From: Agrobacterium tumefaciens
GTDB lineage: Bacteria > Pseudomonadota > Alphaproteobacteria > Rhizobiales > Rhizobiaceae
Direction of reading: 5' to 3'
DNA: 64,000 nucleotides
Assembly: GCF_005221325.1 (NCBI RefSeq)
Contig: NZ_CP039889.1
Location: 186,001 to 250,000 of the forward strand
Shown here piece by piece: positions 47,160 through 55,738 of this stretch. Below the pieces are notes generated by a model. That model ran no database searches, was not told the origin of the DNA, and worked only from the letters and a program-made list of their open reading frames with translations. Positions within the stretch are counted from its first letter, which is position 1. Every line of letters starts with the position of its first letter. The translations under genes were made by a program, and so were the position numbers.

Positions 47160-49499
47160 CTACACGGAGTGTTTCTTCCGCTTGGCGGTGCTTTCGGCAG
47201 GAGCCGGGGCCACATCCGGCTTTCCGAAAAGATAACCCTGCGCCTGGGCGCAACCCTCATCGACGACCATGCGGTATTGAGCGTCCGTTTCGATCCCTTC
47301 CGCCGTCACCGGCAGATCGAGGCTGCGGCCAAGGCCGATCACCGCGCGCACGATGGCGCGGGCATTGTCATCCTCGCTCATGGCGGCGATGAAGCTGCGG
47401 TCGATCTTTATCTTGTCGAAGGGGAAGCTCTGCAGGTTACTGAGTGAAGAATAGCCCGTGCCGAAATCATCCATGACGATGGCAACGCCGAGCGCCTTCA
47501 GCTGGTTGAGGATAACCAACGTCGCCTTGCGGTCTTTGAGAAGCGCTGCCTCGGTGATCTCCAGCTCCAGCCGGTTCGGCGAAAGCCCGGTCTGCATCAG
47601 GACGGTGCAGACCACATGGCCGAGATTGGCCAGCGAAAACTGCAAGGGCGAGACATTCACCGCGATCTTCAGATGTGGCGCCCAGGTGCTTGCCTGACGG
47701 CAGGCCTCGCGCAGCACCCATTCGCCGAGCGAGATGATGATCCCGCTCTCTTCCGCAATCGGAATGAAGACATCCGGCGGGACCACGCCCCTTGTCGGGT
47801 GCTGCCAGCGCACCAGCGCCTCGTAACCGACGACCTGACCGCATTCGACTGACAGGACCGGCTGATAGTTCAACAGCAGCTCGTCCCGGTTGATGGCAAG
47901 CCGCAAATCGGTTTCGAGCTGGCGGCGCTCGCGGGCTTCCTGGTCCATCAAGGGATCGTAGAAGGCAAGGATACCGCGCCCACCCATCTTTGCGCGGTAA
48001 AGCGCAAGATCGGCGGCATGCATGATACTTTCATGGTCCTGCCCGTCCCGCGGGAACACGGCAATGCCGATGCTGACGCCGACGGCGGTCGGGTCGCTGG
48101 CGACATTCATCTTCAGGCCGAACATGCCAAGGATCGTCTCGGCCAGCAGGCGCGCTTCGTCCGCCTTGGTATGCCGGGTCGTCAATATGACGAATTCATC
48201 GCCGCCAAGACGGGCGACCACATCGCCTGCCCTTGCACATTCATCGAGAATGGCGGCGACTTTTTTCAAGACGCGGTCGCCTTCGGCGTGGCCGAATATG
48301 TCGTTGACCGCCTTGAACCGGTCGAGATCGAGCGCCAGCAGCGCAAATTCGTCCTCTTCACCGCAATTGTCGATCTGCTGGTGAAGACGGGTCTGGAACA
48401 TGGTGCGGTTGGAGAGGCCAGTCAGGACATCATGGCGCGCGAGATATTCGATTTCGCGCTGCGCTTCCCGCTTTTCCGTCAGGTCGCGAATGGCCATCAC
48501 CTCGCAGGGGCGGCCGCGATATTCGATCGTGCGTACGCCGAGTTCGAAGACCTGCGCCTGCCCGCCCCGCTCGCGGATCGCCTCCACTGGCGCAGGACGC
48601 GGCAGATAGGTGGGCTGACCATCGATGGCCTTGAAAAGATCATCGGGGTTCTGTCCGACAAGCGTTGCTTCATCCCGGCCAAGAAGGCCGGCAAAACGGG
48701 TGTTCAGCTCCACGATCCGCCCGTCACGGACGACGGCAAGGCCGTCCAGCGTCGCATCCACCAGCCCCTTGAGATCGACAAGGTATCGATCCACCAGAGC
48801 GGCGACGGCGGTGGAGGAAAGGATCAGGAAGGTGACGCCGGAAATGGCGCAGATCATGATCAGCCTGGCGACATTGTCGGGATCAGGCCCGGAGACGGAT
48901 GGATCCGGCGTGAGTACCGTGGCCGACATGGTGGTGAAATGCAGCGCGCAGATGCCGAAGATCGCCGCTCCGGCCGGCGCTGCGATGCGCTTCCATGAGC
49001 CTGGACGATGGAAAAGGAAAAAGGCCAGAACAAAAGCCACCCAAGCAACGGCAAAACCACCGAGAACCGGGCCCCACCGATAGCTGATCGTGGCCGCGAC
49101 ATCCATGCCCGCCATTCCGACGAAATGCATGACGGCAACCGACAGGGTGACCAGCGTTCCGACGATGACCGGCTTGTAAATGACCTGCGAGCGGGTCTTG
49201 AGCGCCAGCCAGAAACCGAGAACGGCCAGAAGGGCCGAAAGAGCCGTAAAAAAGAAGTCGTAACCAATCGGAACTGCGCCCTTATAGGCCAGCATGGCAA
49301 CGAAATGGGTGGCCCAGACGCTCAGTCCCGCAGCAAAGGCCGCAACCAGCACCCAATAGGGTTTGCGACCCGCCGGACTTTCCTCCGCGCGCAACAGAAG
49401 GTGAAAAAAAGCAAACATGCCAAGCAAGCAGATAACAGCTGCAAGAAGAACGACCGCGTGGTCGTGCTGTATGGCAACGCATTCCAAAACCGTGAACAT
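47160..49499 (-). CDS. MHYT-GGDEF-EAL cyclic-di-GMP signalling protein
   Basis: About 779 aa. The first 230 residues are an MHYT sensor of seven helices with three His motifs (THFVAM, MHFVGM, LHFTTM), thought to bind metal and sense oxygen, CO or NO. A PAS-like region (about 255-350) is followed by a GGDEF domain with an intact RLGGDEF active site and an EAL domain with YEALVRW. It may therefore make or break c-di-GMP, which controls motility and biofilm. ATG 49499 follows GGGAGAG. Alone in its transcript. Confidence 0.93.
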   Translation of the reverse strand: MFTVLECVAIQHDHAVVLLAAVICLLGMFAFFHLLLRAEESPAGRKPYWVLVAAFAAGLSVWATHFVAMLAYKGAVPIGYDFFFTALSALLAVLGFWLALKTRSQVIYKPVIVGTLVTLSVAVMHFVGMAGMDVAATISYRWGPVLGGFAVAWVAFVLAFFLFHRPGSWKRIAAPAGAAIFGICALHFTTMSATVLTPDPSVSGPDPDNVARLIMICAISGVTFLILSSTAVAALVDRYLVDLKGLVDATLDGLAVVRDGRIVELNTRFAGLLGRDEATLVGQNPDDLFKAIDGQPTYLPRPAPVEAIRERGGQAQVFELGVRTIEYRGRPCEVMAIRDLTEKREAQREIEYLARHDVLTGLSNRTMFQTRLHQQIDNCGEEDEFALLALDLDRFKAVNDIFGHAEGDRVLKKVAAILDECARAGDVVARLGGDEFVILTTRHTKADEARLLAETILGMFGLKMNVASDPTAVGVSIGIAVFPRDGQDHESIMHAADLALYRAKMGGRGILAFYDPLMDQEARERRQLETDLRLAINRDELLLNYQPVLSVECGQVVGYEALVRWQHPTRGVVPPDVFIPIAEESGIIISLGEWVLREACRQASTWAPHLKIAVNVSPLQFSLANLGHVVCTVLMQTGLSPNRLELEITEAALLKDRKATLVILNQLKALGVAIVMDDFGTGYSSLSNLQSFPFDKIKIDRSFIAAMSEDDNARAIVRAVIGLGRSLDLPVTAEGIETDAQYRMVVDEGCAQAQGYLFGKPDVAPAPAESTAKRKKHSV

Positions 49500-49612
49500 G
49501 ATGCACTCTCCCAGCCTCTGAAGAACCGCCCACGGTGGCACTATGGGAGTGCTTTATTTATAAATCTCTAATGCAACTACTGATAATTGTATCAATATTT
49601 TTTCGCGCAGTA

Positions 49613-49651
49613 AAAAGTGTTCGGGCCAGCGTGCCAAGCTGTAACACTTTT
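49613..49651 (-). terminator. Long-loop hairpin with T-run, probable terminator of the membrane-protein gene
   Basis: AAAAGTGTT (49613-49621) and AACACTTTT (49643-49651) form a perfect nine-pair stem around a 21-base loop. On the - strand the stem is followed by TTTTTA, 37 bases after the stop at 49688. The loop is longer than usual for an intrinsic terminator. Confidence 0.4.
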
Positions 49652-49687
49652 GGCAAACCCGCCCGAAGAAAATGGTGGCCCGAGGCT

Positions 49688-50797
49688 TCACTTCCAGCTT
49701 CGATAATCGGCCGCGGTGCATCCGAAAGGCGCCGGGCCGTCGGAGAAACGTTCCTGCAGACGCGCACAACCCCACTCATTGAGTGCCGCCGGCAACATGT
49801 TGTTGATGTCCATTCCGGGTGAATTGAATTGCGACGGAGAGCTGGTGACATACCACAGCCAGTAACCGAAGACCGCGACAATGATGACGGCCAGGATGGC
49901 AATGAACGTTCCCAGTCTGCGCAGGAGACCCGGTCCTTTCTTTATCGCCGCGCCCTGGGCCGCGGCCCCCGCCTGTGTCTCATTGGCAAGCAGCGGGGCA
50001 AGCGAAGCGAGAGCCTCCGCCCTCTCCTGGTCCGTAAGGTCGATCCGCTCCAGCTGATCATCGATGAGAACCGGCAGCGCGCTGTTGCCATGCAGGACCG
50101 CCAGCGCCACATCGTGTTTGCCGGTGTGGCCGACGACAACGGGAATGCGCCCCCGCTCCAGATGGGAGAAGGATTGCCGCTTGGTCTTGTCGTCCCTCAC
50201 TGTATCGGCATAGGTGACAAAAAGACGGCTGCGTTTTTCGGCCACCGCCGTCAGTGCAACCGGGATGACGGTCAAAGGTGCTGCATGCCGCAGCTGCAGG
50301 CGAACCCGTAGCACACGGATAAGCGTGAACAACATCGCGAGACTGCCGAAACCAAGCAGGGCAACGAACACGCCAAGCGTGATGATGCGGTTCCAGAGCA
50401 TGTCGAGGCCCAGCGAAATGGTTGCGAGCTCCGGGTTCCTGGCGGAAATGACCAGTCCGGTTTCGTAGTCACCGGAATGAAAATCGACGAACATCACCTC
50501 GACGTCCTTCTTGTAGCTGACGCCGCCATGATCGTAGGAGAGATCCGCCTCACAGGTCGTGAAGATCGCCTTGCGTGTCTTGCAGCTGCCGCTGATATCG
50601 CCGTTTTCGATCTCCAGCGGGTCCTTGCTAATCTGATAATCGCGCAAAATGCCCGGCCCTTCGGCGACAAGCATAACGGCGAGGATCGCCACAAGCACCG
50701 GAATGGAAAAATAATAGACGCCCGGCACCGAAATGACGCCGCGCTTGAGGCTGAGCGGGCGTGAGGGAAGTTTTATCTGGGAAAGGTTCATGGTCAT
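49688..50797 (-). CDS. Uncharacterised inner-membrane protein
   Basis: About 369 aa with three hydrophobic segments: near residues 28-46, about 140-165 (WNRIITLGVFVALLGFG) and about 305-325 (LGTFIAILAVIIVAVFGYW). The short region between the first two carries paired cysteines (GSCKTRKAIFTTCEADL), likely a periplasmic disulfide, and the last 30 residues hold two more. I do not recognise the family. The frame extends to 51064, but ATG 50797 or 50791 gives a normal protein start and avoids the terminator at 51024. Standalone gene. Confidence 0.6.
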   Translation of the reverse strand: MTMNLSQIKLPSRPLSLKRGVISVPGVYYFSIPVLVAILAVMLVAEGPGILRDYQISKDPLEIENGDISGSCKTRKAIFTTCEADLSYDHGGVSYKKDVEVMFVDFHSGDYETGLVISARNPELATISLGLDMLWNRIITLGVFVALLGFGSLAMLFTLIRVLRVRLQLRHAAPLTVIPVALTAVAEKRSRLFVTYADTVRDDKTKRQSFSHLERGRIPVVVGHTGKHDVALAVLHGNSALPVLIDDQLERIDLTDQERAEALASLAPLLANETQAGAAAQGAAIKKGPGLLRRLGTFIAILAVIIVAVFGYWLWYVTSSPSQFNSPGMDINNMLPAALNEWGCARLQERFSDGPAPFGCTAADYRSWK

Positions 50798-51014
50798 CAA
50801 CGCATCTGCGAGAGAGTGGCGGGCGAAGCCTGCAGCTCGCACCCGGTGGAAGGAATGGTAAGAGCCGGGTCTAGTCCGATGGAGGCGTGGAGAAAACCCC
50901 AAAAATTCACGGAACAATCGCGATAATTGCGTTTTTGGGGCAAATACACGCGAACTCGTGGTTGGAGGTCCAAGCCAAAGAGCCGCTGTCACCCCCGAGC
51001 TGCCAGACAAACTG

Positions 51015-51050
51015 AAATAAAAAACGGGCGGTAAAACCGCCCGTCTTTTA
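51015..51050 (-). terminator. Intrinsic terminator of the binding-protein gene
   Basis: ACGGGCGG (51024-51031) pairs with CCGCCCGT (51037-51044) around five bases. On the - strand the stem is followed by TTTTTTATTT. It lies 33 bases after the stop of the family-5 binding-protein gene at 51077. Confidence 0.85.
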
Positions 51051-51076
51051 TTTCTGGGAAGCATTTGCCTGTCCCA

Positions 51077-52663
51077 TTATTCCTTCGTCACGTTTTCCAG
51101 GCGGGTCGTCTGGCTTGGATGCCCGACATAATTCTTCACGCGCGCATTCAGCACGATCGGCTCGTATCGTTCGAAAAGCGGCAGGACTGCCGGTTTCTGC
51201 GCGACGAACATTTCCTGCATCTGCGTATAGATTTCTCCCCGCTTCTTGGCATCCGGCTCCAGCGAAGCCTTGGCCGTGAGCGCCGTCAGTTCCGGGATGT
51301 CCCAGGCAGAGCGCCAGACGAAATTGCCGGCATTGTTGGCGGCAAGCGAATTGTCGGGGTTGCTGGAAAACTGCTCCATCGATCCGAGCACATTGGGCAT
51401 ATAAGCGCCGGTCTGCGGGATGAGCAGATCGAAATCGCGGGCACGATGCGCTGCGATCACATCGGAGCCATTGCCCTGCTGAATATTGACCTTGATACCG
51501 ATCTGACTGAGCGAGGCCTGTATGGCAGTGGCAAGGTCGATGCGCGGCGTCTGCGCAATCGTCTTCAGATTGAGCGTGAAGCCGTTTTCGTAACCGGCCT
51601 CCTTGAGGAGCTCCTTTGCCTTGGGAACATCAAGTTTCCAGTCCGGGCTCGGGATGGCATATTCAAAGTTCTCCGGCACCGGCACGGTCCGCGCCCGGCC
51701 GTAAGGACCCATGATGGTTTTCTCCATCCCCTTGTAATCGATACCATAGGCAATCGCTTCACGAACCTTCGGATTCGACAGGGGCTCCTTGCCGGCATTC
51801 ATGGACAGGACGTAGAAACCGCCCGTCGGCACGCGCTGGATCTGAAAGCCTTCCTTATTGTTGAAGGTGGCGAGATCGGCCGCCGTCAGCGCGCTGGCGA
51901 TGTCGATGTCACCACGGTCCAGCATCAGGCGCTCGACCTGGCTTTCCGGCACATGCCGCACGATGACGCGGCGCATTTTCGGGCTGCCAGCCACATAATC
52001 CTTGTTCGCCTCCAGAATGATGATCTCATTCGGCGCCCAGCGATTGAGCGTGAACGGCCCGGAGCCGGCGGAATTGGTTCTGAGCCATCCATTGCCCCAA
52101 TCGCCATCGACTTCATGCGACTTGAGCTCCTTGCTATCAACGACGCTGGCGATGACCATGGCGAGGCGATAGAGCAGCAGTTCAGAGGTCGTCTCCCCCG
52201 AAAGGCCAATTCGTACCGTCTTTTCATCCGGGGCGGTTACCAGCTTGTCGACATTATCGGCGTTGTAGCCGACGCGCTTGAGGTTCGCGGCAGCCGCCTG
52301 GTTCATCTTCAACAGGCGGCTGAACGAATATACGACATCAGCCGACGTCACCGGGTTGCCGGAAGCAAATTTCGCTTCGCGCAGATGGAAGGTGATGCCC
52401 TTCTCGTCCGTCTCCCAACGCTCGGCGAGCTGCGGGGAAACCTTGCCCGAGCTGTCGACGGAAATCAGCCGGTCATAGAGATTGGCCATGATTTCGTTGG
52501 CTTTTGCTTCGGTGGCCTGATGCGGGTCGAGTGACAGCACCTGCGCCAGCGACGTTGCGACAATGAGCTGGTCGTTCGGTGTTTTGGCGAAAACTGGGGA
52601 CGCCTGCATCAGCATCGCGCCCAAAGCCGTTGTGAATGCGAGACGGATCAAAGATTTTCTCAT
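51077..52663 (-). CDS. ABC transporter substrate-binding protein, family 5 (DppA/OppA type)
   Basis: 528 aa. The signal peptide has a basic start (RKSLIRLAF), a hydrophobic core and AxA cleavage near VFAKT. The mature protein is SBP_bac_5, with LSLDPHQATEAKANEIMANLYDRL and later KVREAIAYGIDYKG. Start at 52663 follows AGGAGGAG. It is separated from its permease and ATPase genes, which are divergent at 54710-58200. The neighbouring mannonate dehydratase suggests the ligand is a hexuronate-containing oligosaccharide rather than a peptide, which is inference. Confidence 0.9.
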   Translation of the reverse strand: MRKSLIRLAFTTALGAMLMQASPVFAKTPNDQLIVATSLAQVLSLDPHQATEAKANEIMANLYDRLISVDSSGKVSPQLAERWETDEKGITFHLREAKFASGNPVTSADVVYSFSRLLKMNQAAAANLKRVGYNADNVDKLVTAPDEKTVRIGLSGETTSELLLYRLAMVIASVVDSKELKSHEVDGDWGNGWLRTNSAGSGPFTLNRWAPNEIIILEANKDYVAGSPKMRRVIVRHVPESQVERLMLDRGDIDIASALTAADLATFNNKEGFQIQRVPTGGFYVLSMNAGKEPLSNPKVREAIAYGIDYKGMEKTIMGPYGRARTVPVPENFEYAIPSPDWKLDVPKAKELLKEAGYENGFTLNLKTIAQTPRIDLATAIQASLSQIGIKVNIQQGNGSDVIAAHRARDFDLLIPQTGAYMPNVLGSMEQFSSNPDNSLAANNAGNFVWRSAWDIPELTALTAKASLEPDAKKRGEIYTQMQEMFVAQKPAVLPLFERYEPIVLNARVKNYVGHPSQTTRLENVTKE

Positions 52664-52698
52664 ACCTGCTCCTCCTACAGATCGGTCATTCAAGATGG

Positions 52699-52733
52699 AA
52701 AAAGGCCGGCGGCACTGCAAAGCGCCGCCGGCC
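52699..52733 (-). terminator. Intrinsic terminator or attenuating hairpin between uxuA-like and binding-protein genes
   Basis: GGCCGGCGGC (52704-52713) pairs perfectly over ten bases with GCCGCCGGCC (52724-52733), followed on the - strand by TTTTT (52699-52703). It is a textbook terminator but lies inside a same-strand run, only 36 bases before the next ATG. It probably cuts read-through or adjusts expression between the two genes. Confidence 0.8.
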
Positions 52734-52741
52734 CGAAAAAG

Positions 52742-53722
52742 TCAGAGATGTTTGTTATCAAGCGCTTCGATCAGCGCTGCGATGTAGCCGTAACAAAAAC
52801 CGAAAGCGACACCGACAGGATCGCGGCCGGCGATCGTCGGCACATGGTCGGGCATGATCATGTAGCGATAGCCGAGCTCGTGATAGAGTTTCAGCGAGCG
52901 CACCATATCCATATCGCCTTCATCGGGGAAAGTTTCCATGAAGGACAGCTTACCGCCGCTGATATTGCGGAAATGGACGTTGAAAATCTTGTCGCGGCTG
53001 CCGAACCAGCGGATGATGTCATCGATCTCCTCGCGTGGATTGTCGAGCATCTCGCCGATGGAGCCCTGGCAGAAATTCAGCCCATGATAGGGATTTTCGC
53101 GCATCTGCACGAACTTCTTCAGCCCCTCGACGGTGCCAAGCACACGGGTGACGCCCTTGTAGCCCGGCGGCGTGTAAGGATCATGCGGGTGGCAGGCGAG
53201 GCGCACCTTGTTGCTTGCGGCAACCGGCACGACGCGCTCCAGGAAATAGTCGATCCGTTCCCAGTTCTCGTCTTCGGACAGTATGCCGGCGAGACCCGGC
53301 GCCGCATCGTGGTCCGCCTTGTCCCAGCGCCATGCCTCATTGAGCGAGCCACCACGTCCGCGTTCCATCTCGGTGCGGGGAATGCCGATGAGGTTGAGGT
53401 TATATTTCGCCGCAGGGATACCGGCGCGGGCAATGCTTTCAATCATTGTGCAGACGGCGTCAATCTGCCGGTCGCGATCCGGCCCCGCCAGTAGGATATC
53501 CGGATATGATGCCTGTTCGATGGGACGGGACGGCAGCGGCAATTGCACCATGTCCAGAACGAGGCCGAAGCTTTCTACCTTGTCGCGCAGACGCTCGAAG
53601 TCATCCAGAACCCAGCTAGCGGGTTTTCCGGGCGGGTCAGCGCTTATGTTTTTGACGCCAAGCTGCGCCCAAACCTTGAAATCCTCATCATCGCGCGCAG
53701 CAACCTGTGTGCCGACATACAT
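52742..53722 (-). CDS. Mannonate dehydratase (UxuA family)
   Basis: 326 aa TIM-barrel enzyme of the UxuA group, which turns D-mannonate into 2-keto-3-deoxygluconate in glucuronate breakdown. Characteristic segments are ACHPHDPYTPP, GLNFCQGSIGEM and FNVHFRNISGG, holding metal ligands. It is shorter than E. coli UxuA (394 aa) but similar to rhizobial relatives. ATG 53722 follows GAGAGAGGAGAA; a longer frame to 53845 crosses the probable operator. It lies 67 bases after the FadR-type regulator on the same strand. A related sugar-acid dehydratase activity cannot be excluded. Confidence 0.83.
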   Translation of the reverse strand: MYVGTQVAARDDEDFKVWAQLGVKNISADPPGKPASWVLDDFERLRDKVESFGLVLDMVQLPLPSRPIEQASYPDILLAGPDRDRQIDAVCTMIESIARAGIPAAKYNLNLIGIPRTEMERGRGGSLNEAWRWDKADHDAAPGLAGILSEDENWERIDYFLERVVPVAASNKVRLACHPHDPYTPPGYKGVTRVLGTVEGLKKFVQMRENPYHGLNFCQGSIGEMLDNPREEIDDIIRWFGSRDKIFNVHFRNISGGKLSFMETFPDEGDMDMVRSLKLYHELGYRYMIMPDHVPTIAGRDPVGVAFGFCYGYIAALIEALDNKHL

Positions 53723-53746
53723 CGATTCTCTCCTCTCTCCATGCAA

Positions 53747-53758
53747 GTCATCATATGA
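53747..53758. promoter_or_regulatory. Candidate FadR-type operator before the mannonate dehydratase gene
   Basis: Contains TCATATGA (53751-53758) within GTCATCATATGAC. The 11 bases 53747-53757 are the exact reverse complement of 54545-54555 in the other promoter region of this locus. It lies 25 bases upstream of the uxuA-like start, inside the end region before gntR. A shared operator for the regulator at 53790 is likely by position. Confidence 0.5.
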
Positions 53759-53789
53759 CATCGCATGAAATAAGATGAGTGTCGAGATG

Positions 53790-54503
53790 CTATTGCGCTT
53801 CTGAGAGCAACCTGTATCGCCGCTGGCTTGCGAGCATATGTTCACGCATGGCTTTTCGTGCCGCCTCGGGGTCCTGCTCTACGATGGCCCGCAGGATAGC
53901 TTCATGCTCTGCCTGCACCTTACGCAGATAATTCGCATTGCCGGTTTCCGGCAGCGTCGGAAATTGCCCGCGCGGAATAGAGCGGGAACCGAACTGGCGA
54001 AGAGCCTCAAGATAAAAGCGGTTATTCGTGGCAATCGCGATGGCGGAATGGAACTCGTAGTCGGCATCGACAGTGGTTTCACAGGCGTCGATGGCGCGGG
54101 CCATTTTCCTATGCGCCGCAGAGATTGCAGCCTCTTGCTGGGCCGTCCGGCGATAAGCGGCGATCGCTGCTGCTTCGCCTTCCGTCGCAAGCCGGAATTC
54201 CAGCATTTCCAGCGTTTCGGCAATCGTGCCGACTTCCGATTGCGTTAGCTTCACACCGGTCCATTCACTGGCACTACTAACGAAAACACCCTTGCCCTGG
54301 ATGGGAACGACATAACCCGCAGACCGAAGATCGGCGATCGCCTCTCGAACCACCGTCCGGCTCACGCCATAGGTCCGTTCAAGCTGCGGTTCAGTGGGCA
54401 ACTGGTCACCATTTTTCAGTTTTCCACTGCGAATTTCTGCGCTGAGATTATCGATGATCTGTTGTGCCCGCCTCTCCCGCGGCCTCGCCTTATCGCCAAT
54501 CAT
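53790..54503 (-). CDS. GntR/FadR-family transcriptional regulator (FCD domain)
   Basis: 237 aa. An N-terminal winged helix has the GntR signature LPTEPQLERTYGVSRTVVREA. The C-terminal FCD domain has the metal-ligand pattern DADYEFHSAIA and later His residues in QAEHEAILRA and MREHMLA. FadR-type regulators such as UxuR and ExuR respond to hexuronates or their degradation products. It is encoded with the mannonate dehydratase and divergent from the ABC transporter operon, so it probably represses both through the TCATATGA sites. The promoter lies between 54504 and 54600. Confidence 0.92.
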   Translation of the reverse strand: MIGDKARPRERRAQQIIDNLSAEIRSGKLKNGDQLPTEPQLERTYGVSRTVVREAIADLRSAGYVVPIQGKGVFVSSASEWTGVKLTQSEVGTIAETLEMLEFRLATEGEAAAIAAYRRTAQQEAAISAAHRKMARAIDACETTVDADYEFHSAIAIATNNRFYLEALRQFGSRSIPRGQFPTLPETGNANYLRKVQAEHEAILRAIVEQDPEAARKAMREHMLASQRRYRLLSEAQ

Positions 54504-54543
54504 GCCACTCTTCCCTCTTGCAGAATACGAATCCCTTCGTTAC

Positions 54544-54573
54544 TCATATGATGACATGGCAGCACGTCATATG
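54544..54573. promoter_or_regulatory. Candidate FadR-type operators between gntR and the ABC operon
   Basis: TCATATGA at 54544-54551 is followed by GTCATATG at 54566-54573, giving two half-related copies 22 bases apart, about two helical turns. The 11 bases at 54545-54555 recur in inverted form before the uxuA-like gene. The spacing and repetition fit a dimeric regulator binding site. Confidence 0.5.
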
Positions 54574-54602
54574 TTTTCATGTTAGCTCAGGGAGGAGTTG
54601 GG

Positions 54603-54713
54603 ATGAAGTACCATCAAGAGTTTTTGCAGTGGAGAATTGCGCGTCTGCGGCGAGCGGCGTTTGCGTTTTCCGTCACTGAGGGTCTTCCTGCAGGAAAGTG
54701 CGGTCAGCAATGA
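54603..54713 (+). CDS. Candidate small ORF or leader peptide coupled to the ABC permease (36 aa)
   Basis: ATG at 54603 follows a very strong GGAGGAG seven to eight bases upstream. The 36-codon frame (MKYHQEFLQWRIARLRRAAF at its start) ends with TGA at 54711-54713, which overlaps the permease ATG at 54710 (ATGA). So ribosomes finishing it would restart on the permease. The peptide is basic and amphipathic in its first half. It may be a real small protein or a translational leader. It fits the otherwise long 5' leader of this operon. Confidence 0.4.
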   Translation: MKYHQEFLQWRIARLRRAAFAFSVTEGLPAGKCGQQ

Positions 54714-55738
54714 CGGAAATTTCCCTGCGTGGGCTCGGGCATCGTTTCCTGCAACTGCTCGTCAGCCTCTTCATTCTGCTCTGCATCACCTTCATCATCG
54801 GCCGCGTCATGCCGACCGATCCGGTCGGCGCGATCGTCGGCGAGCTTGCCGATCCCAAAGCCTATGAGGCCATGAGGACGCGGCTTGGTCTCGATCTGCC
54901 GCTCTACCAGCAGTTCTTCATTTATCTGCGTGGCCTGCTCCATGGCGATTTCGGCATTGCGATCCTGACCGGGAACCCGGTGACCCGCGATCTGGCACAG
55001 GCCTTCCCGGCCACCTTCGAGCTCGCCACGCTCGCCATCATCATATCCACCATCATCGGCGTTCCGCTCGGCCTTGCAGCCGCCCTCTTCCGGGATACGT
55101 TCATCGACAAGTTCGCGCGTGTCTTTGCGCTGGTCGGACATTCGATACCGGTCTTCTGGTTCGGCATCGTCGGCCTGGTGATTTTCTACGCCAACTTCAA
55201 TCTCGTCGGCGGACCCGGTCGCGTCGATGTCTTCTACGAGGGTCTCGTCGAGCCGAAAACGGGGCTGATGCTTGTCGACAGCCTGCTTGCGGGCGAGACG
55301 GAAATCTTCTGGAACGCGCTGTCGCACATCATCCTGCCTGCCATCATTCTGGCCTATATGGCAATGGCCTATATTACCCGCATGACCCGCGCTTTCACGC
55401 TTGAACAGCTCAGCCAGGACTATGTGATCGCGGCAAGGGCCAAGGGCGTCAGCCCGGCGCGAACGATAACCCGGCATGTGCTTCCCAACATCGCCGTGCA
55501 GCTGATTACCGTTCTCGCAATCTCCTATGGCAACCTGCTGGAAGGCGCCGTCGTCACCGAGATCGTCTTTTCCTGGCCTGGTATCGGCCAATATATGACG
55601 AACGCGCTGCTCATCGGTGACATGAATGCCATCCTTGCGGCCACAATCGTCATCGGCTTCATCTTCATGCTGCTCAATTTCCTTGCCGATCTGGCCTATA
55701 CAACGCTCGATCCGCGGACACGGGAGGTCGCACGATGA
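54710..55738 (+). CDS. ABC transporter permease, DppB type
   Basis: 342 aa with six membrane helices. The EAA loop YVIAARAKGVSPARTITRHV contacts the ATPases, and the N-terminal FLQLLVSLFILLCITFII is the usual first helix. ATG 54710 is preferred over an upstream GTG at 54698. It overlaps the next permease by four bases. It pairs with the DppC-type protein to import the ligand of the family-5 binding protein at 51077. Confidence 0.92.
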   Translation: MTEISLRGLGHRFLQLLVSLFILLCITFIIGRVMPTDPVGAIVGELADPKAYEAMRTRLGLDLPLYQQFFIYLRGLLHGDFGIAILTGNPVTRDLAQAFPATFELATLAIIISTIIGVPLGLAAALFRDTFIDKFARVFALVGHSIPVFWFGIVGLVIFYANFNLVGGPGRVDVFYEGLVEPKTGLMLVDSLLAGETEIFWNALSHIILPAIILAYMAMAYITRMTRAFTLEQLSQDYVIAARAKGVSPARTITRHVLPNIAVQLITVLAISYGNLLEGAVVTEIVFSWPGIGQYMTNALLIGDMNAILAATIVIGFIFMLLNFLADLAYTTLDPRTREVAR

